From positions 62,001-126,000 of IMG/VR virus record IMGVR_UViG_3300033571_022960: a DNA stretch of 64,000 bases. One strand, given 5' to 3'. The notes under the pieces were generated by a model. That model was not told the origin of the DNA and ran no database searches. It saw only the letters and a list, made by a program, of their open reading frames with translations. Each line of letters starts with the position of its first letter. Within the stretch, counting starts at the first letter, position 1. Both the position numbers and the translations under genes were made by a program. The DNA is from a virus. Below are positions 16,357-25,030 of the stretch, in pieces.

Positions 16357-16862
16357 AAACAAGAATAATCAATCTTTTTGGGGGTCCAAATTGTGGAAAA
16401 TCAACAATTGCATCGGGATTATTTTATAATCTTAAAATTCTTGATATTAATTCAGAACTTATATCAGAATATGCAAAAATTAAGGTTTGGGAAGGAAATG
16501 AAAAAACCTTAAAAAATCAAATATATTTGTTTGCAAAACAACATTTTGCAATTCATAATGTATTGGGTTTGGTTGATTTTGTCATAATGGATTCCCCACT
16601 ACTTTTAAATCCGATATACGATAAACAACAATGTGAAATCTTTAAAACACTTTGTTTATCAGAACATAATAAATTAAATAATATTAATTTCTTTATTAAA
16701 AGAAATGATAAAACTTTTCAGGAAATTGGAAGAATTCATAATTTAAAACAATCAGAAGTTTTGGATAAACAAATAAAAGATTTTCTTGAAAACAATCAAA
16801 TTGATTACTATGAAGTAACAAATCTTGAGGAAATACTTGAAAAATTAAAAAATTTTCTTTAA
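16353..16862 (+). CDS. P-loop NTPase, AAA_28/kinase-like
   Basis: 169 aa from a GTG start overlapping the previous stop. Walker A is GGPNCGKST (residues 10-18) and a Walker-B-like strand is VDFVIMDSPLL. The order LFYNLKILDINSELISEYAK after the P-loop and a later RNDKTFQEIGRIHN segment match a family common in T4-like phages and related to NadR-type nucleoside kinases. The phosphate acceptor cannot be told. Confidence 0.7.
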   Translation: MKTRIINLFGGPNCGKSTIASGLFYNLKILDINSELISEYAKIKVWEGNEKTLKNQIYLFAKQHFAIHNVLGLVDFVIMDSPLLLNPIYDKQQCEIFKTLCLSEHNKLNNINFFIKRNDKTFQEIGRIHNLKQSEVLDKQIKDFLENNQIDYYEVTNLEEILEKLKNFL

Positions 16863-16871
16863 TTTTATATT

Positions 16872-17192
16872 ATGGATTTGGAAAAAACATTAAATAATTT
16901 AAAAAAATCAAAAACAGGTTTTTTTAATATGGATAATTTTTTTGTTAATTTTGATACTTTTAAACTTAACTTACTTTATAGATATAAAATATACGGTAGA
17001 GAATATTTTAACATAATATCTCAAAACGTGAATTTAGAATATGGTGGTGAGTCATGTTATAGATTTACACAAGAACTTGTACATGAAAGACATGTTTTAT
17101 ATATTTTTAAAAATAAATTTTTCAAAGAAACAATGACTTTATCCTATCAACTTTTTATCGGAGAATATGAACTTGCAAAAAACAATAACTAA
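16872..17192 (+). CDS. NLKK family protein, paralogue of the one at 12111
   Basis: 106 aa. MDLEKTLNNLKKSKTGFFN, then NFFVNFDTFKLNLLYRYK. Ends conserved with the 12111-11758 gene, middle divergent. The last 26 bp overlap the next family member. Confidence 0.75.
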   Translation: MDLEKTLNNLKKSKTGFFNMDNFFVNFDTFKLNLLYRYKIYGREYFNIISQNVNLEYGGESCYRFTQELVHERHVLYIFKNKFFKETMTLSYQLFIGEYELAKNNN

Positions 17193-17206
17193 TCTACAAA
17201 AATCAA
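17138..17206. repeat. 69-bp exact inverted repeat, right copy
   Basis: Exact reverse complement of 11744-11812, across the junction of the two overlapping NLKK genes. Confidence 0.9.
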
Positions 17207-17484
17207 GATATTCTTTTTTTAATATAAATGAAGAAGTCTGGGTTAATCTTGATTTATTTAAACGAGATTGTAAATATAGATTTTATTTGGATGTCAATAA
17301 AATAGAGTATAGTGAATGTAAAATTGATAATACTAATAATTTAATTGAAAGTTTTTATGGTACTGTTTTATATAAAAAAATGGATGATTATCCATTAACA
17401 CATATTTACATTTCTAAAAATAAAATTGATTATGATTTTATGAGAAAACATGGTTTAGATTATTTTTTAGTGTTAGGGAAATAA
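17167..17484 (+). CDS. NLKK family protein
   Basis: 105 aa. MNLQKTITNLQKSRYSFFN, then VWVNLDLFKRD. The first 13 residues equal those of the 11783-11433 protein; the rest is unrelated by eye, so the cassette was duplicated and the bodies then diverged or were exchanged. Confidence 0.7.
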   Translation: MNLQKTITNLQKSRYSFFNINEEVWVNLDLFKRDCKYRFYLDVNKIEYSECKIDNTNNLIESFYGTVLYKKMDDYPLTHIYISKNKIDYDFMRKHGLDYFLVLGK

Positions 17485-17544
17485 ATGCAAAATTTATTTT
17501 TTAATCCTTCACTTCTTTTTATATTATTATGGTTTTTTGCGTAA
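17485..17544 (+). CDS. Possible 19-residue hydrophobic peptide
   Basis: The ATG immediately follows the previous TAA. Sequence MQNLFFNPSLLFILLWFFA. Could be a tiny membrane peptide or chance. Confidence 0.25.
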   Translation: MQNLFFNPSLLFILLWFFA

Positions 17545-17626
17545 AACCTTTTAAAATAACACCTATATTTAATATTTTACTTTATTTTTATCATTTTTTT
17601 TATTAGATTTATTAGAAAATTAAAAA

Positions 17627-18469
17627 ATGAGAAAAGTAGTTTTAGATGAAGATATGGAGAAAGATATTGTTTCTTTGTATTGTGATATGCAAATAGGTAT
17701 TGAGGAACTTTGTAAAACCTATTCGGTAGGTAAATTAAGAATTAAAGAAATTTTAAATAAACATTCCATACCTATTAAAAAAAGAGGTGCTCAAAATATG
17801 TTTAGTGAGGAAGTTAATTTAACTGAATTTAAAGTTCCACCATTTATTATTGAATGTGATGAAAATGAAAAGGTTGTTGCAGTTTGCAAAAAAACTGGAA
17901 AACAATTTAATGATTACTCAAATAAAAGTGGTGCATTATCTAAATATTATAAAGAAAATTTTCCTGAAATAGAAATTCCTACTGATAATATTCCTATTAA
18001 AAAATATTTCTTAGAAAATGGTAAAAATTGGTTTGAAGAATATTTTGATTTTAAGATAATTAAATTAAAAGAAACAAAGAAATGTCCTTATTGTGATTGG
18101 GAGACAACTGATATAGATAATAAAAGTGGTTATTTTCAAAAACACATAAAAAAAGTACATAATATAAATCCAGAAGATTACTTAAAAGAATATCCTAACG
18201 ATATAAAATATTTTACAAATTTAAAAAATAATAAAGAAAGAATAGAAAAATTATCCAAAAATGATACAATTAAGTGTGAAATATGTGGTGAAGAAATGTT
18301 ATTTATTGCTGGACATTTAATAAAACATGAAATTACAATATCTGAATACAAAGATATGTTCCCAAATGCAAAAATAATGGGTTTAAATACTAAAGAATTG
18401 TTAAAAGAAATGGGATTCGTTAAAATTTATAATTGTGGTTTATTTAGATATGTATTAGATTTAAATTAA
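17627..18469 (+). CDS. DNA-binding protein with helix-turn-helix and two zinc fingers
   Basis: 280 aa. Residues about 1-50 look like a resolvase-type helix-turn-helix (EELCKTYSVGKLRIKEIL). Two C-x2-C...H zinc motifs follow: CPYCDWETTDIDNKSGYFQ with H-x4-H (about 153-178) and CEICGEEMLFIAGHLIKHE (about 216-234). The second resembles MucR-type fingers, including the ITISEYKDMFP tail. It could be a transcription regulator or part of a homing system; no nuclease motif is seen. It is alone before a bidirectional terminator. Confidence 0.65.
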   Translation: MRKVVLDEDMEKDIVSLYCDMQIGIEELCKTYSVGKLRIKEILNKHSIPIKKRGAQNMFSEEVNLTEFKVPPFIIECDENEKVVAVCKKTGKQFNDYSNKSGALSKYYKENFPEIEIPTDNIPIKKYFLENGKNWFEEYFDFKIIKLKETKKCPYCDWETTDIDNKSGYFQKHIKKVHNINPEDYLKEYPNDIKYFTNLKNNKERIEKLSKNDTIKCEICGEEMLFIAGHLIKHEITISEYKDMFPNAKIMGLNTKELLKEMGFVKIYNCGLFRYVLDLN

Positions 18470-18497
18470 AAAAGGTGGGATATTAATCCCACCTTTT
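18470..18497. terminator. Bidirectional terminator between convergent genes
   Basis: 12-bp perfect stem AAAAGGTGGGAT/ATCCCACCTTTT with loop ATTA. It serves the plus gene ending 18469 and the capsid gene arriving from the right. Confidence 0.9.
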
Positions 18498-18518
18498 AAA
18501 GATTAATTAAGAAAAAAA

Positions 18519-20240
18519 TTATCTTAATTCATTAAGATTGAAGGTTTGAACCCCATCAACCGTAATTTTACCGTAAAATCGGTTATTGACAACTTTTTTC
18601 GCGTATCTTGATGCAATACCCTTTACAGGTGTCATAGTAAATGGATTATACATTACAGGAGTTAATTGTAATGGCACATAAGGTGCATAAATATAACCAG
18701 CATCTAACAATGATTTACCTTTATGACCAATCAAGATAGTATTAGCAGGTGAATAAGGGTCACGGTAAACCGTGTAACGACCACTCAAAGAACCTACTTT
18801 CTCAATACCCATGTTATATTGGTCCTCTTCAGGTGCTGCGTTAGAAACGTGGAAATATTCCAAATCGTCAAGAATTGCAGATACCTCAGAAGATACAACG
18901 ATAAAGTTAGCACCACCTCTCAAAGTAGATTTATGGATTTGAGCAGAGATTTGATTGATTTTAGTCATCAAAGTCTGATTCCAATCTTTTTGAGTGTAAG
19001 GTGTAAAACCGTTAGTACTAGAACGTTTCCAACCATTATAGTCCCAACGTAATTTCCAAGCGGCAGCCTTACGTAAGTCACGTAAAATTTCACGGTCAAT
19101 CTCAGCAGCAATTTGTTCTGATAATAGAGCAGTCAATTCTGCTTCAGCATCAATGTTGTGGAATGCACTAACATCTTGCGCCATTTCAGGAGACCAAGTT
19201 GCTCTTAATTTTCTATCAGTAACAGCAACAGTTACAGACTCAATGTCAAAAGTAACTTCTGCAATTTCTGCTTCAAATTCTAATGAATCATAAACTTTAT
19301 AAGTAACTGTCAATGCAGATAAAGCAGGAACAGTAGAACCAGTATAACCAGTCACATCATCACAGTCAAAACAAGCAGGACTAGACAAATCTAATTCAAT
19401 ATAAAGTTTACCTTCTTGGTCACAAATATCGAAATAAGATGCACTACCGAATTTAGAACCTGTACCACGAGTGTTAGCAACAATAGATTTACCGTATTTT
19501 TGAGTTACAACTCTAAAATCAACAACTGCATTACTATTTGCAGTGTTAACAACCTTTAAAGATGCCAAAAATTCTTCGGTATCCATTTCATTACCACGAC
19601 CATCTAATATTTTACCATAACCATCACTATTATTAACAGTAAAACCAGTTAATTCTACAATTGCATATTTTGCAGTTGTACCAGCAATACTTGCAGGAAC
19701 AGTATTTCCTGATGCATTTAAAGTAACATAACGACTAGCGGTTAAATTAACAGTAGTTGCTTTACCTTTAGTTCTGTCGAATAAAGAATTATCATAATCT
19801 GATTCTTGATAGAAACTGTCATACAAAGATTTAGTTTCATAAGCAGGACCACCAGTAGTATTTGGCCAACCGTAAGGTTTGTCATGAGAACCATCAGAAT
19901 TTCTTACAGAAATCTTAGGGTTAAAGTAGAACAATTTACCGATTGGTAAGTTCATTGCTTGAACTGAAACGATGTCATTTGCCAAAAGTTTAGAGAATAC
20001 TCTACGTACAATTGGGAATACAACTGTTTCAAATGAACCTGAACTATCAGTAGTAGTTGCTTCATTGATTAGGTATGATGCTTGGTTTTCATACAATTGA
20101 GCAATGTTTTCTTTTAAATGACCTTTAAGACCATCTAAGAAACCTGCTTCATCCCACTTGCGAATAGTGGTTTTTCTCGCCTCTTTAATTTGGTTTAATC
20201 CGATATTTCCGAATTCACCACTTGATAAAATACTTCCCAT
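18519..20240 (-). CDS. Major capsid protein precursor (T4 gp23-like)
   Basis: 573 aa. T4-type landmarks are HLKENIAQLYENQASYLIN (41-59), VFPIVRRVFSKLLANDIVS (about 73-91), the SLSGRYTVYRDPYSPANT segment, and a C-terminal YVPLQLTPVMYNPFTMTP. The sequence LINE-ATTTDS gives an I-x-E site after residue 60, matching where the T4 prohead protease removes the propeptide (residue 65), so the mature protein would have about 513 aa. Residues about 140-340 form a Thr/Val-rich insertion. Scaffold gene directly upstream, protease at 40527. Confidence 0.92.
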   Translation of the reverse strand: MGSILSSGEFGNIGLNQIKEARKTTIRKWDEAGFLDGLKGHLKENIAQLYENQASYLINEATTTDSSGSFETVVFPIVRRVFSKLLANDIVSVQAMNLPIGKLFYFNPKISVRNSDGSHDKPYGWPNTTGGPAYETKSLYDSFYQESDYDNSLFDRTKGKATTVNLTASRYVTLNASGNTVPASIAGTTAKYAIVELTGFTVNNSDGYGKILDGRGNEMDTEEFLASLKVVNTANSNAVVDFRVVTQKYGKSIVANTRGTGSKFGSASYFDICDQEGKLYIELDLSSPACFDCDDVTGYTGSTVPALSALTVTYKVYDSLEFEAEIAEVTFDIESVTVAVTDRKLRATWSPEMAQDVSAFHNIDAEAELTALLSEQIAAEIDREILRDLRKAAAWKLRWDYNGWKRSSTNGFTPYTQKDWNQTLMTKINQISAQIHKSTLRGGANFIVVSSEVSAILDDLEYFHVSNAAPEEDQYNMGIEKVGSLSGRYTVYRDPYSPANTILIGHKGKSLLDAGYIYAPYVPLQLTPVMYNPFTMTPVKGIASRYAKKVVNNRFYGKITVDGVQTFNLNELR

Positions 20241-20259
20241 ATTAATTTATTTAGTTTTT

Positions 20260-21534
20260 TTAGGAATTTTTATTGAACGTAAAGTTCATTAATTGTTTCA
20301 TTCTTTCTGTTTGAGGGTCACGATATACAGTTTCCCCAATCAGTTGTTTACTTGTACCACTTGCAATTTGTTTATCAATATTCTCAACGATATTTTGTGA
20401 TTTTGATTTTTGTTTCATTTCATTCATAATTTGTCTATAAATGTTTTTTGATTCTTTTAAATCAGTAACACCTTCAAAACGTTTAACAATATCAATTTTT
20501 TCTTGCTTAGTAGTTGTATTTTCTGTGAAAAGTCTAATCATGTGTGAAAAATTAGAATTAAATACTGCAACTTCATTTAGTTTTCCTCTAAAATGATTTA
20601 ATGCAGATTTATATTCTTCATTTAAACTTTTGAATTTAGAAAGGGTTTCTTTAAGTTCTTTGTTTTCATTCTTAATTTTAACCATTTCTTTTTTCAATTC
20701 CACACTTTCATTAGTTCTTTCAGCAGGTCTTTTTAATTTATCAGGAAAAGACTTATCTTTAGAAACCATCTTTCTACCATTTGAGTGGGTTCTTGATGCT
20801 TCTTCCAAATCATCCATTTCATCTAAATCAATTTCTTCAATTTCATATACAGATTCTTGTGTTGGTTCTGTTTCTTCACTTCCAAAAAGTAAATCCATTT
20901 TTTCTGAATCTTCATCTTCTGAAAGTTCAATTTCATAAACCAAATCTGATTCATCCATATCCATGTCAATGTCTTTACCTTCTTCTGATTCAGTTCTAAT
21001 TAAGTATTCTTCATCACCATCACGTAATGAAATATCCCCACCATCCTGGTGAACTTCAATTTCATCATCTGCAGTCATTTTCTTGAATACTTTAACTATT
21101 TCTTCATCATTCATTTGGGTTAAGTCCATAACACCACCATCATCAACTAAAGAATCTTCTAAAGAAGGTGAGGGTAATTCTGAATCCAAATCTGATACTT
21201 CTGAATCAACATCTAACATTGGAGTTTCATCTGAAACTTCATCTGACATTGGTTCATCTAATGATGGTTCTATTTCTGTCGCATCAGAAACTTCTTCATC
21301 TGTTTCTACATCACCCATGTTAACATCAGTATCAACTTCTGTTTCATCATTTTCGGTGTCTGTGTTGTCTTTTTCTTCATCATCCAATTCAGTCACTAAA
21401 GACTCTTTTACAAGTTGGTTAATTTCTTCTCTCATTTGTGATTGAAGTGTTTCTTTTACTTGTTTCTTGAAGATTTTCTCGATTTGCGATGCTTCGAGTA
21501 ATGCCTCTTCAATTACGGATTTTTTTTCACTCAT
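20260..21534 (-). CDS. Prohead scaffold core protein (T4 gp22-like)
   Basis: 424 aa from the ATG at 21534 (MSEKKSVIEEALLEASQ). The central ~190 residues are extremely acidic, followed by a Lys/Glu coiled coil (ELKKEMVKIKNENKELKET) and a C-terminus ETVYRDPQTERMKQLMNF that matches the end of gp22-type core proteins. Scaffold proteins guide capsid assembly and are then degraded. It lies 19 bp before the capsid gene. A start at 21576 is possible but adds non-typical residues. Confidence 0.85.
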   Translation of the reverse strand: MSEKKSVIEEALLEASQIEKIFKKQVKETLQSQMREEINQLVKESLVTELDDEEKDNTDTENDETEVDTDVNMGDVETDEEVSDATEIEPSLDEPMSDEVSDETPMLDVDSEVSDLDSELPSPSLEDSLVDDGGVMDLTQMNDEEIVKVFKKMTADDEIEVHQDGGDISLRDGDEEYLIRTESEEGKDIDMDMDESDLVYEIELSEDEDSEKMDLLFGSEETEPTQESVYEIEEIDLDEMDDLEEASRTHSNGRKMVSKDKSFPDKLKRPAERTNESVELKKEMVKIKNENKELKETLSKFKSLNEEYKSALNHFRGKLNEVAVFNSNFSHMIRLFTENTTTKQEKIDIVKRFEGVTDLKESKNIYRQIMNEMKQKSKSQNIVENIDKQIASGTSKQLIGETVYRDPQTERMKQLMNFTFNKNS

Positions 21535-21586
21535 TTTAAATATTTGTAAAAAATTAAAAATTATGTTGCATTGCAACGATTATGAT

Positions 21587-21594
21587 ATAAATAT
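21587..21594 (-). promoter_or_regulatory. Candidate late promoter box for the scaffold-capsid operon
   Basis: ATATTTAT on the minus strand, 52 bp before the scaffold ATG. A small palindrome GTTGCA-T-TGCAAC (21567-21579) lies between. Confidence 0.4.
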
Positions 21595-21649
21595 ATCGTT
21601 TTTTGAAAAATTCTATTTTTTATAAAAAAAATTAAAATATTTTTTTGCA

Positions 21650-21681
21650 ATTGATTTTATGAAAAAAAAATTGTAGTTTTG
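21650..21681 (+). promoter_or_regulatory. Bacteroidota-type promoter, leaderless geometry
   Basis: Exact TAGTTTTG (-7, 21674-21681) 20 bp after ATTG (21650-21653). The ATG at 21686 begins after only 4 nt, so transcription would start at or next to the start codon. Confidence 0.6.
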
Positions 21682-21685
21682 TTAA

Positions 21686-21931
21686 ATGAAAACTTTTTTT
21701 GAAATATCTGAATTAAAAGAATCAAAAAATAAAGATTGGGTTATAGATATTCTAAACCGTTTTGGATTGAGTACAACCAATTATAGTTTATCTTATAAAA
21801 ACAACCAAGTAGTTATTTACTCTGGTAATCATAAAATTATTTCAAAAGAAATAAACGGTAAAACCCAATACGAAATGTATTCACAAATACCACCACTTCA
21901 TAAACATCCAAAAAAAACAATTATTATATGA
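21686..21931 (+). CDS. Hypothetical protein
   Basis: 81 aa starting MKTFFEISELKESKNKDW, loosely like the MKxFFTVEE starts at 27653 and 36434. Overlaps the AAA+ gene by 4 bp. Function unknown. Confidence 0.6.
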   Translation: MKTFFEISELKESKNKDWVIDILNRFGLSTTNYSLSYKNNQVVIYSGNHKIISKEINGKTQYEMYSQIPPLHKHPKKTIII

Positions 21932-23025
21932 AAGAAATACAAAACTCAATAACATTCTATACCTCATCTTTTGAGGATTTGGTTTTTCTTTATGAAAGAG
22001 AAAGACAAATTAATTTAAAATATAAAAAAAGTTTCAATAATGTTAATCTAACTAAGTTTGATGAAAAGTGGGGTAAATATACATTTAAAGAATCAGATTA
22101 TTCATATTTAAAAAATAAAGAATTAAAAGTTTCTCTTTTTAATAAATTTTATATTATTAACGAAACTTTGGAACTATCCAAAGAAAATAAAGTTGATAAA
22201 ACTATTTATCTTTTTACAAAAGACAGTTATGAAAACTCTGGAAAAATAAGTAGATTTATTTTGTTTTATGAACAAGAAACTGATTTAGTTAAGGAAATAA
22301 TAAAGGATATTATTAATTGTATGGAGGATTTGGAAAAAACTGAAAAATCAACATTAAATATTATTATTGATGATGGTGGAAATTTAAGATTAAAACCATT
22401 TCAAATTTCTTCAAAGGAAATTAATTTTGATAAACATTATAATAAATCATGCAAAGAATTTGTTGATGAATTATTGGATAAAGTTAAATTGGAAAAAGGT
22501 TTATTCTTAATGCATGGAAAACCTGGGACTGGTAAAACATCCCTAATAAGATGGATTATTAGTGTTTTAGATAAAAAAATGATTTATATTCCACCTGAAA
22601 TGACAAGTGTAATATCAAATCCAAATTTCATTAAATTTTTAATGAACCATCCAAAATCAATTCTTGTTATTGAGGATGCTGAAACCGTATTAATGAAAAG
22701 AACAAGTGGTGGAAGTTCTGCAATTCAAAATATCTTAAATCTTTGTGATGGTTTATTGTCTGATATGTTGCAAATACAAGTTATTGCAACTTTTAATACC
22801 GATATTAAGGATATTGACCCTGCATTATTAAGACCTGGTAGATTAAATGGTATATACGAATTTAAGGAATTGGATGATGATATTGCAAAAAATTTATGTC
22901 ATGAATTGGGTGTTGATTTCGATTCTTTAAGGGAAAAAACTTTGGCAGAAATCTTTAATTCAAATGATAAATTTTCTTTTAACAAAAAGGTTGTTAGAAA
23001 ATCAATTGGTTTCTCAAGTAAATAA
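21928..23025 (+). CDS. AAA+ ATPase
   Basis: 365 aa. Walker A HGKPGTGKTS (196-205), Walker B SILVIEDAE (about 245-253), sensor 1 QVIATFNTD, and an arginine-finger segment ALLRPGRLNG. The pattern is that of BCS1/FtsH-like AAA+ proteins. The N-terminal ~170 residues are unlike known domains and probably recognise the substrate. It could unfold or remodel host or phage proteins. Co-expressed with the 81-aa gene before it. Confidence 0.85.
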   Translation: MKEIQNSITFYTSSFEDLVFLYERERQINLKYKKSFNNVNLTKFDEKWGKYTFKESDYSYLKNKELKVSLFNKFYIINETLELSKENKVDKTIYLFTKDSYENSGKISRFILFYEQETDLVKEIIKDIINCMEDLEKTEKSTLNIIIDDGGNLRLKPFQISSKEINFDKHYNKSCKEFVDELLDKVKLEKGLFLMHGKPGTGKTSLIRWIISVLDKKMIYIPPEMTSVISNPNFIKFLMNHPKSILVIEDAETVLMKRTSGGSSAIQNILNLCDGLLSDMLQIQVIATFNTDIKDIDPALLRPGRLNGIYEFKELDDDIAKNLCHELGVDFDSLREKTLAEIFNSNDKFSFNKKVVRKSIGFSSK

Positions 23026-23032
23026 TATAAAA

Positions 23033-23414
23033 TGTATAAAGGAATTGTAGAAAATATTCGTAATTTTAAGTGGGGTAATATTTTTATAATAAATGTTTAT
23101 ATCAAGTTATTGATATAAAAAAAACAAATTTAAATATAAATGATTTTGTTGAGGTAGTGTTTTAAAAACTCCTGATAAACCTATTACCAACACCAATAAA
23201 AATACATCTTGAAATCAAGGATATTATTGAAAAAAATGATTGGATAAGTCTTAATAATTATATTTCTTCATTTATAAATCCTGATACACACATAGGAATA
23301 TTAAGAACAATTTTGGTTGCAATTAAAACTTTTAGGAATAAACTAGAAATAAAAAGTAGTATTGATAAAATATCTGAACTTTTACAATCTAAAATAACCA
23401 AACCACTATTATGA
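23033..23414 (+). pseudogene. Disrupted small gene
   Basis: An ATG at 23033 opens MYKGIVENIRNFKWGNIF, but the frame closes at 28 codons. Another frame continues as QVIDIKKTNLNINDFVEVV and stops at 23163-23165; the same frame then stays open from 23166 to 23414 (LEIKDIIEKNDWISLNNY) without any ATG. The final TGA overlaps the next ATG, as between intact neighbours. One frameshift and one nonsense change would explain it. Confidence 0.5.
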
Positions 23415-23653
23415 AAGAAGGAAAATTAAATACCAACATAAAAGATAGGGTAGTAACACCAAAGGAAGAAGTTTTACCACCACCTTCTGCAATTAATCAG
23501 AAAATAATCTTAGAATTATCAAATGATGATGCAAAAAAAATTCTTCATTGTCTAATGAGAACAAATGCAAGAAATAATAATAGTGGTTTAACAAATATTC
23601 TTGATGTTTGTGAAAGGGTTGAAAAGGAATTATATGAAAAAATTAGTTGGTAA
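23411..23653 (+). CDS. Hypothetical protein
   Basis: 80 aa. N-terminal part Lys/Val/Pro-rich (VTPKEEVLPPPSA), C-terminal part helical (DDAKKILHCLMRTNARNNN). Overlaps the broken gene by 4 bp. Unknown function. Confidence 0.6.
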   Translation: MKEGKLNTNIKDRVVTPKEEVLPPPSAINQKIILELSNDDAKKILHCLMRTNARNNNSGLTNILDVCERVEKELYEKISW

Positions 23654-23654
23654 T

Positions 23655-23921
23655 TTAATCATAAAATTCATCAGTAACTCCACCAGTTTGTCCTAAATAT
23701 TTTGGAAATCTTGGTTTTACTCTACCTACAAGTAATACATTTGCATTACCAGAACCAACCGTTTCAACTTTTAAATCAAATGTGTTGGGTCCTGATAAAG
23801 AAAGTGATTGTCCGTTAAATGTAACTGAATAAGGTCCTGCACCATTAACAACAACTCTATAAAAAAGATGTGTATTGGTGTTTGCAGATGTGGATGGAAT
23901 TATTATATCGTTTACGTTCAT
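23655..23921 (-). CDS. Small virion decoration-like protein
   Basis: 88 aa, rich in Thr, Val, Gly and Ser, with predicted beta strands (VVVNGAGPYSVTFNGQSL) that suggest an Ig-like or beta-sandwich virion protein. A late box lies 9 bp upstream. Codons are less AT-rich, as for gp19 and gp23. The exact role is unknown. Confidence 0.6.
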   Translation of the reverse strand: MNVNDIIIPSTSANTNTHLFYRVVVNGAGPYSVTFNGQSLSLSGPNTFDLKVETVGSGNANVLLVGRVKPRFPKYLGQTGGVTDEFYD

Positions 23922-23930
23922 TTTTATTTT

Positions 23931-23938
23931 ATAAATAT
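23931..23938 (-). promoter_or_regulatory. Candidate late promoter box
   Basis: ATATTTAT on the minus strand, 9 bp before the ATG at 23921. It abuts the divergent early-type promoter for 23974. Confidence 0.45.
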
Positions 23939-23969
23939 TTGATTTTTTGAAAAATTTTTATTAAATTTG
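23938..23969 (+). promoter_or_regulatory. Bacteroidota-type promoter, leaderless geometry
   Basis: TTTG (23938-23941), 20-bp spacer, exact TAAATTTG (23962-23969), then 4 nt to the ATG at 23974. Confidence 0.7.
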
Positions 23970-23973
23970 AGTA

Positions 23974-24183
23974 ATGAATACTTTTGGTAAACTTATTGAT
24001 GATATAAGAAAAGAAATAAAATATATTAATATTAGTTTTGAGGAAGTTCCTTTTGGTGAAATTATGACGATAAAAATACCAAATAAACCAAATCGAATGA
24101 TTGTAATAAATAGTAAATTAATAAATAATAAAGATTATACTGATATATTAGAAACATCAATTAAAACCTTAAAATTATTTTAA
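23974..24183 (+). CDS. Hypothetical protein
   Basis: 69 aa starting MNTFGKLIDDIRKEIKY, with PFGEIMTIKIPNKPNRMI. First gene of an operon reaching about 27.6 kb. Function unknown. Confidence 0.6.
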   Translation: MNTFGKLIDDIRKEIKYINISFEEVPFGEIMTIKIPNKPNRMIVINSKLINNKDYTDILETSIKTLKLF

Positions 24184-24184
24184 A

Positions 24185-24430
24185 ATGAAAAATAAGTATC
24201 AAAACGAAAAACAAAAAGTATTTAATCCAAATTTCAATGATAATCACCCCGAAAAAAAATCAGATGAAATATTTTTAATAAATTTAAAAGAAGGTAAAGA
24301 AAATAATTTCAATAACATTGACTTTATAACAGATATTAGAGCAGGTAATACTGCATATACTAATACTGGTGATATAGTTGAAGGATTTAAACCCTTATTT
24401 GGTAAATTAATATGTAGATGGACTCAATAA
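24185..24430 (+). CDS. Hypothetical protein
   Basis: 81 aa, polar, Asn/Lys-rich, with TDIRAGNTAYTNTGDIVEGF. Starts 1 bp after the previous stop and overlaps the metalloprotease-like gene by 13 bp. Confidence 0.55.
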   Translation: MKNKYQNEKQKVFNPNFNDNHPEKKSDEIFLINLKEGKENNFNNIDFITDIRAGNTAYTNTGDIVEGFKPLFGKLICRWTQ

Positions 24431-25005
24431 TTAAAAAGTGTAAAGGTAATATTTTTGAAAAAAGTGGTATTAATATTTTATATCCTATTATAATAAAAGA
24501 TTGGGATGAAGATGACCCTCTTGGTGGGTTTTGTGGGTTTGATAAAACAATTCATATAAATAAACATATTATTAATAATAATGGATTATTAAATAGAGTT
24601 GTATATCACGAATTTTTACATTTATTCTTACAAGTTGATACAAAATTATTTTATGATGTTTTGAGGGATAGATTTATATCAACCTATTTCTTTTACTTAA
24701 ACAAATATTGCAATAAATACCAAGTGGTAATAATAAATCCAGATTGTGATGTTTGGGTTAAATTTAAACAAACCAATAGTGAGGGACTTAGAAATCAAAG
24801 TAAATTGAGAAAAAACAACTCTTTATCAAATAATTACAATCAATTTACTATGTTAACTGAATTTATTGTTCATAATTCAGATTATTATTTTAATATAAAT
24901 TTTAATGATGTAGTATTTGAGGATAAAACTATTTTAGAAATGAACAAATTTGTTTTTAATTTAGTTTTGGATAATATAGATAAACATAGTAAATTAAAAA
25001 ATTAA
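24418..25005 (+). CDS. Putative HExxH zinc metalloprotease
   Basis: 195 aa. VVYHEFLHLFLQVD contains HEFLH (about residues 63-67), the zinc-binding HExxH of metallopeptidases, in a hydrophobic helix. A third ligand could be the Glu in MLTEFIVHNSDYY (about 143). No signal peptide, so it would act in the cytoplasm. No closer family is recognised, and activity is inferred from the motif alone. Confidence 0.55.
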   Translation: MDSIIKKCKGNIFEKSGINILYPIIIKDWDEDDPLGGFCGFDKTIHINKHIINNNGLLNRVVYHEFLHLFLQVDTKLFYDVLRDRFISTYFFYLNKYCNKYQVVIINPDCDVWVKFKQTNSEGLRNQSKLRKNNSLSNNYNQFTMLTEFIVHNSDYYFNINFNDVVFEDKTILEMNKFVFNLVLDNIDKHSKLKN

Positions 25006-25030
25006 TTATTAAACAAAAAAGGTATTAATT

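Noticed and set aside
11433-17484. CRISPR array or transposon as explanation of the inverted 69-bp repeat
   Set aside because: Only two copies, both within coding junctions, no transposase and no regular spacers.
20630-21445. Serine-rich plus-strand frames opposite the scaffold gene
   Set aside because: They are antisense shadows of the acidic GAA/GAT/TCA-rich scaffold sequence.
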